Of a DNA stretch of 64,000 nucleotides, positions 58,171 through 64,000 are shown in pieces; position 1 is the first letter of the stretch; every line of letters begins with the position of its first letter. The notes under the pieces were generated by a model. It ran no database searches. It saw only the letters and a program-made list of their open reading frames with translations, and had not been told where the DNA came from. Made by a program: the position numbers and the translations under genes. Where the stretch lies: NCBI GenBank assembly GCA_029706075.1, contig JAINUG010000048.1, forward strand, positions 3,776,501 to 3,840,500, written 5' to 3'. The DNA comes from Aldrovandia affinis (Eukaryota > Chordata > Actinopteri > Notacanthiformes > Halosauridae).

Positions 58171-59140
58171 AAATGTACATTCAAATTGTTGTTTTTCTAT
58201 GACCCGATTTCTTTTACAGCAATGTACATCTTGTCACACACTGTATCATACAGTAGATGTGTGTACACAATGTCACAATTGCCGGGTATGGGTGTGTGAC
58301 ATTTGACCGTCTCCGAGACAAACCAGCCGAGAAACAAACACTCCAAAATAAATGTTTCATTTTAACAACAAAAAAAAAGATCACATGCATAGTCTGGCAC
58401 TCTGCTTTTTGTATCAAGTTTAGAAATCATAGAGAAACTTGTACAGCTCTATTAGGTCCCGTCTGTTCCTGTCGGCTGAAGAGGTTCGGGGAGCGGGCTG
58501 TGGGACTCCGGAAGCCCAGTTCAGACTGGTGCGGGAGCTGGAACTGCTTTCCAATTCATAGGGAGAAAAAAGAGAGGCTTGGTCGCTTTCCCCCTTTGTG
58601 CAGCCACTCCTGATTACAAAACGAGAGATGGCTGTCTCCCGGAACCGGCAACAGACAGCTGCTCGGATTCCTTGTGCAACATTTACTTCCAGTGAAGCCA
58701 CACTGGGGAGCTGTCCTGGGTCCTGGAGGACTGCCCGCTCCCGTGTCACACGTCATTACTGGTTAACCTTAAAATTTGATAAAATAATTTAATTAAAATG
58801 TTTTAAAGATAACTAATTTTGGAAAGATATCTATTGAAACCTGAAGGTACTATAATCATGACACCTGTTTGTCATTTCTAAATAATGCATACATCATGTT
58901 TTTACCTTTCTGATTGGGCTGATACAAAACCCTGCCTCTCACCCTACCATGGAGCAAACATTTCGCTGTACAAGCCAACATCTTGGGCTCATTTTTGGCA
59001 TCAGTTTGCCGATAGTGTTTAATCTTGATCTAAACCAATAATTTCCTTAACTAAATGTGTAGCTTTCCATAACTACATGGCTTGAAGTTTTTCACTGGTT
59101 AATATTTGTTTTGAAAACACCCTTATCCAGGATAATTTGT
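58171..59140. other. Unassigned stretch, GC-richer at 58440-58760
   Basis: No recognised gene. The GC-richer part has overlapping open frames on both strands without a recognisable domain; it may be an old retro-insertion or a regulatory region. Confidence 0.35.
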
Positions 59141-59149
59141 ATTGCTAAT

Positions 59150-59719
59150 ACATTATATGGCCAAAAGTCAGTGGACGCCCCTACTAATTATTGAGTTCTC
59201 AGGGTTTGGGATAGGCCCCTTAGTTCCAGTGAAGGGTATTCTTAATGCTACAGGATACGAAGACATCTTAGCCAATTGGGCGCTTCCAACTTTGTGGCAA
59301 CAGTTTGGGGAAGGCCCTTTGCTGTTCCAGCATGACTGTGCCCCTGTGCACAAAGCGAGGTCCATAAAGACATGGTTAGACGAGTTTGGTGTGGAGGAAC
59401 TCGATTGGCCTGCACAGAGCCCTGACCTCAACCCCATTGAACACCTTTGTGAGGAATTAGAACGTTGATTGCGAGCCAGGCCTTCTCGTCCAACATCAGT
59501 GCCTGACCTCACAGATGCTCTTTTGGCTGAATGGGCACAAATTCCCACAGACACACTCCAAAATTTTGTGGAAAGCCTTCCCAGAAGAGTGGCAGCTGTC
59601 ATAGCCGCAAAGGGGGGTCCAACTTCATATTAATGCCCATAGTTTTAGAATGGGATGTCCAACAAGCTCATATAGGTGTGATGGTCAGGTGTCCACTGAC
59701 TTTTGGCCATATAGTGTAT
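59150..59719 (+). mobile_element. Deleted Tc1 transposon
   Basis: Same structure as 49206-49777: intact ends, C-terminal half of the transposase only, here broken by a stop (frame 59142-59468). The shared internal deletion shows both copies were moved as non-autonomous elements. Confidence 0.9.
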
Positions 59720-59724
59720 GTGTT

Positions 59725-60890
59725 TATACCCCACATTTAACACTGCACATATGCAGTGCAAAATACTGTGTGTCCGTGTGTTCATGTGTGTGACAAACAG
59801 TCCTACTTAATATATCTAGGACAATGTATTTACAAACCTGAAGTAGCCCTAAAAGGAAATGCATACATTGAACACAAAACAGCTTGTGTTGTCACACACA
59901 GGCAATGGAGAACTGCACTTTTGGATTAGTCTATTCAGTTTACCCTCAATCTTATCTCAATTCTTAAAAGACCAGAATGGATTTCTAACAGTTGTCTGGT
60001 TCGGATCCTTGGCAAGCTACTGATGTTGTGCAGTTCAGCAAGCTCTTTGAGCAAATGTTATAAATACATTCAGCTGAATAAACTGTAAAGCTAGAGAACA
60101 ACAGGTTTTCTCTGAGCAAGGGTGTCTGCTAAAAACACTGTGCTAAAAAAACTCTCTGGCAGCTCTGCAAACCACATAGTAGATGAGAGCTGTACTGCAC
60201 AGGAAAGGGCCTAAACATGGCTCCTTTCTTCATCTCTAACTAATACTAGAAGGGAAACCGCATGCTTTATTTGTACATGCAGAACACATAACTTAATTAT
60301 TTTATTTAATTTTTGCACCTATACGGTAGCTGTACCCGTTGCACACTTCAAGTGAGATTATTTTAGTTTCAGAGCTGAGACTGCATAATCTTACAGCTTC
60401 ACAGAAGGTACACAAATATAGATAACTTGATGACTGCAGTGTGCATGTGGTTCTATCTGAAAGTGGCAGAAAGTATGTTATATGTCATCCCTTTGTAAAA
60501 AATAATCTGTACTTTTAAAATGATTTGACATCACTGCACGAGAGGTAGTGTTACTAAACACACAACAACAGAAGTGCCATTCTAGAAGTTTAGAAGTGTA
60601 GTGTTGGCCATAGTCTTGCATTGCCTTTTGACCTTTTTAATATTTAATTGTGTTCGGTATTCAGAGTGCTGAACCTTAAACAGGGGCATTTGACTGTTTA
60701 AGACTACTGGTTTCAGGAACAGACATTTTTATTAAATTCTCACTTGCCTGAGATTGCCGTACAATAGCGGATTAAACCGTAAATGATTTTGCAATATTAC
60801 ATTTGTGAAATTTCAACAAATGTGGTTTAAATGCAAATAATGAAATTTTTATTTAACCAGGCAAGCCATTAAGAACAAGTTCTTATTTAC
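59725..60890. other. Unassigned stretch
   Basis: AT-rich, no gene or recognised repeat. Confidence 0.35.
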
Positions 60891-60898
60891 AATGGCGG

Positions 60899-61142
60899 CC
60901 TGGGTACATACCTGGGTACATACACCATTCACTCACACACTCACACCTACAGGGCAATTTAGACTCTCCAATTAGCCTAACATGCATGTCTTTGGACTGT
61001 GTGAGGAAACCGGAGTACGGAGGAAACCCGCGGACACGGGGAGAACATGCAAACTCCACACAGAAAGGCCCCGGCCGGGATTCGAACCCGGGACCTTCTT
61101 GCTGTGAGGCGACAGTGCTATCCACTGCACCACCATGCTGCC
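60899..61142. repeat. Dispersed fish repeat (same family as 15326)
   Basis: Shares 'caatttagactctccaatt', 'ggaggaaacccg' and 'ttcgaacccgggacc' with 15326-15695; the (CCAT)n head is missing. Confidence 0.7.
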
Positions 61143-61584
61143 TAATAATGGTGAAAATGATTTACGAATGATCAGACACCCAACATCCACAGTGCCAAAT
61201 GTTTTTATTGACACACCCCCTATTGTGCTGCCCAGCCCATGTTGATGCAAACGTTTTTTACTGCAGACCAGAGAAAAACTGTGATGGATAGATGGGAAAG
61301 TGCTTGATGACTAAAACATATATGAAGTTAATTGTAGTCATACATCGTTTCACAAAATTAACTTGGAATTGGACAATCACCACAAGTTGGATACAAGTCC
61401 AAGGTCTCTGTATCATTCTCAGAACAATTAATAATGAAAAACAATAGATGTCATTATAGACAGATACATACCACACTTTCTAAACAGGGAGAGAAAGTAC
61501 AATATAGCACAATACAGTAGAATATAGTACAGTTCCTACCTCCCTGGTACGATTGTAAAATAAGTTCCAAACAGCAGTCAACAT

Positions 61585-61772
61585 GCATCCAACTCTTCCA
61601 CTTCCACCTGTTAATCAAGTAGTTTTGTAAAGGACAGTGTTACAGGAAGGTCACAACAGAGGAAGTGAAAACATTTTATCCTGTCATTTTTATTCCAACA
61701 TAAGTACAATTTATTACATTTAGCAGTCAACACAAATGTGCATACTTATATGTTGTGTGTAAAAGCTATGAG
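61585..61772. repeat. Direct repeat, copy 1 (partner 63778-64000)
   Basis: About 190 bp nearly identical to the right end of the window. No coding frame assigned. Spacing 2.19 kb. Confidence 0.85.
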
Positions 61773-62379
61773 TGCATGTGGTATTGTTTCTGAAAGTATC
61801 ATTAACAATAATGTGCCTGACCACCTCTATAAGGCCACTAAAAAACCCTTGGTTGTCATGCTGTTTGAGAGGAAATTGGTTTCTAGCTTCCTGTTTTTCT
61901 GATGGTTCAGACACGTACATAGATCTAGGTTGATGAGAAATCCCCCCACCTCAGATTTAAATACACACACAGAAATAGAGAGAGCATCAATCTGCTGGCG
62001 CTGGTGCTGTGGTCAGGTAAAAACTGTGTATGTCAATATGTCAGAAACTAAGTGATGACAGTGTGGACCAATACATTTATAAAATCATTTCTTACCTGTC
62101 ATGGTGAGAACCACACTCTAAACTGAGATCATTTATGCACAAAGGCTAAGAAACAAAAGCAGCATGTGTGTTTCTCCCACTCAGTCAGTGAGTGTACAGT
62201 AAGCGTTTTTATTTACAAAATGACTTACTTTTTAGTTGCTTGTGAATAACAAGCAACACTCCTCCAGGTGTTATGCCATGTGTGTATACTTATCTCAGTT
62301 AAAGCACATTGTTGTTACCAGACATATGTAAGGCTAATTGAATGAGGTAGGCCTGGCAGGTATTTGAGGGCTGCAACAC
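61773..62379. other. Unassigned stretch
   Basis: No gene seen. 'cttacctgtcatggtgagaa' at about 62092 resembles the C2 exon end and donor of receptors 1-3 (CCTACCTGT..GGTGAGAA), but nothing upstream supports an exon. Confidence 0.35.
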
Positions 62380-62796
62380 TCTATTTGAGGGATGCAAGAC
62401 CATTCTTTCATGAGAAACTCCATAATTTGGTGTTGTGTTGATGTTGGTGGAAAACGCTGTCATAGGCACCACTGTAGAACCAAGTGTTGGGTTGAAATCT
62501 GGAGACTGAGACGGCCATATTTTATATCATTTTCATGCTCATAAATCCATTCAGTGGCCACTCATGCCCTGTGGGTGGGGGCATTGTTATCCTGGAAGAG
62601 CCAACTCCCATCAAGATGGAAATGCTTCACCATAGAATGAAGGTGATCACTCAGAATTGCTTTGTGTTTATTAGCTTTTACCTTGCCCTCTAAGGGGTTG
62701 AGTGAACCATGCCAGGAAAAGACACCACACCATAACAGACCTGCCAGAAGCCTTCATTTACTCAAGTGTTTCCTTTATTTTGGCAGTTACCTGTAC
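62380..62796. mobile_element. Inverted-repeat DNA element (acaggtaactgcc family)
   Basis: Interior matches 20347-20884 ('gttgatgttggtggaaaac', 'cctggaagag', 'tcaagatggaaatgcttc'). It ends 'tattttggcagttacctgt'; the left end is eroded. Another fragment of the family, inverted, lies at about 63655-63760. Confidence 0.65.
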
Positions 62797-62799
62797 AGA

Positions 62800-63654
62800 G
62801 TGAATCATGGATAAATCATGAGGGAGCTTGTTGTTTCACCAGATGTGGTCTAGGTCTGTTCTCTGAAAATGTTGTAGTGTTTCAATTTACCCCAGTGACA
62901 AAGTTCTGAAGTATATGAGCAATTCAGCAGCAATCTTCTTACAAACATACAGAAGTGCCAGGTATAACACACAGTCTCTATGTGACCTTTTTGTTTCAGT
63001 GTAACTAATACAGACGGGCTTAGGCCTGCAATAAGGGTGAAGAGTGAACCTGGCAAGATCGCCATCTAGTGGTTTAATCTTGGACAATAGCATCTGCAAG
63101 TTTGCACAGCGTTTCTGAGTGTGTTGTGGCTTTTTCTTTTCAAGCTTTTCCTAAGTAATTACATCAAATTTGAGAAATTATTTAAAGTATACTGTTTGTC
63201 TGGGTGAAATAATAGTGTTTGAAGAAGACAGATGCTAAAATGTCCTGCATACAACATAGAACTATTGTCTTATGGTTCTCTGAGCTTGGATAGGTGATAT
63301 CTTCAGCTCTGGCATATATCCTCCAATAAATATTGATATTTACCAGATAATGGTTGCTCTTGGTTCATTTTAATAAACATCAAACGGTCCTTTGCCACTG
63401 CATGCTATTCAATTATGACTCACTTGCTATTTTGCATTTGCAAACTGTCTCAAGACTGTGGCCACAATGTGCTGAAAATTCTTGCTGAATGTTCCTTGAA
63501 CACTTTTGAATACCGTGCTCAAAACCCTAGACGTGCAGGTTGCCTTAGAGGCTATTAAATACAAATAGCAGCACCAGATGAAGTTCCTAATGTGACCCGT
63601 GCAATGATAACCTTTGGGTTCACAGAATGGACACTTATGGGAAATGGTGGAGCG
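62800..63654. other. Unassigned stretch
   Basis: No gene or recognised repeat. Confidence 0.35.
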
Positions 63655-63777
63655 GCGCTTGAGACAATGCTTTCCACCACCATCAACAAAACACCAAAAT
63701 AATGGAATTTCTCATGGAAGAATGGTGTTGCATCCCTCCAATAGAGATTCAGACACTTATAGAATCCAATAGAATAG

Positions 63778-64000
63778 CATCCAACTCTTCCACTTCCACC
63801 TGTTAATCAAGTAGTTTTGTAAAGGACAGTGTTACAGGAAGGTCACAACAGAGGAAGTGAAAACATTTTATCCTGTCATCTTTATTCCAACATAAGCACA
63901 ATTTATTACATTTAACAGTCCACACAAAGGTGCAACTTATAGTGCATAAATGCATACAGCCACAAATACTTAGGCTGCTGTTGTGTGTAAAAGCTATGAG
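63778..64000. repeat. Direct repeat, copy 2, cut by the window end
   Basis: Copy of 61585-61772 with about 35 extra bases before 'ttgtgtgtaaaagctatgag'. Similarity still continues at the last base, so a tandem duplication extends to the right. Confidence 0.85.

Noticed and set aside
58420-58749. Overlapping open frames in a GC-richer block
   Set aside because: No recognisable domain, splice pattern or codon signal on either strand; left as unassigned.

Overview
The window looks like a piece of a ray-finned (teleost) fish genome. It is AT-rich. It is full of fish-type repeats: L2-clade LINEs with YADD reverse transcriptase, Tc1 elements, an hAT-type MITE and tRNA-derived SINEs. Its genes are split into small exons joined by GT-AG introns. 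No bacterial, organellar or rRNA signal is present.

The genic content is one family: six apparently intact immunoglobulin-domain receptor genes of the CD2/SLAM type, plus at least four groups of decayed exons. I assembled each gene from splice sites. In all six every intron is phase 1 and the joined frame stays open from ATG to stop. The ectodomain is a V-like domain without the usual intradomain Cys pair, then a C2 domain with four Cys (the two-disulphide pattern of CD2/SLAM membrane-proximal domains). Receptor 6 has V-V-C2.

Layout. 0-7.4 kb: receptor 1 (+, short tail), preceded by a dead copy of its first exon end. 11.7-15.2 kb: receptor 2 (+, short tail). 15.2-23.9 kb: LINE and other repeats with a receptor relic at 21.9-22.3 kb. 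24.0-29.3 kb: receptor 3 (+, long tail, ITIM). 32.7-36.5 kb: receptor 4 (+, long tail, ITIM). 38.7-44.5 kb: nested LINE insertions. 45.9-48.7 kb: receptor 5 (+, a different tyrosine-rich tail). 51.7-54.2 kb: receptor 6 (-, convergent with receptor 5). 54.3-64 kb: receptor relics, SINE, Tc1, and the start of another tandem duplication running off the right end.

The most interesting result is how the cluster diversifies. Receptor 4 joins a receptor-5-type ectodomain to a receptor-3-type inhibitory tail. The join is at a tandem-duplication breakpoint visible to about 3 bp (34514-34516). Receptor 2 likewise joins a receptor-3-like ectodomain to a receptor-1-like membrane/short-tail cassette, with a leftover exon fragment between the halves. 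Because all introns are phase 1, any ectodomain block can be spliced to any tail block. Near-identical ectodomains therefore sit on inhibitory (ITIM) and short (no tyrosine motif) tails, the pattern of paired immune receptors. Expression, ligands and signalling are inference; nothing here was compared with a database.
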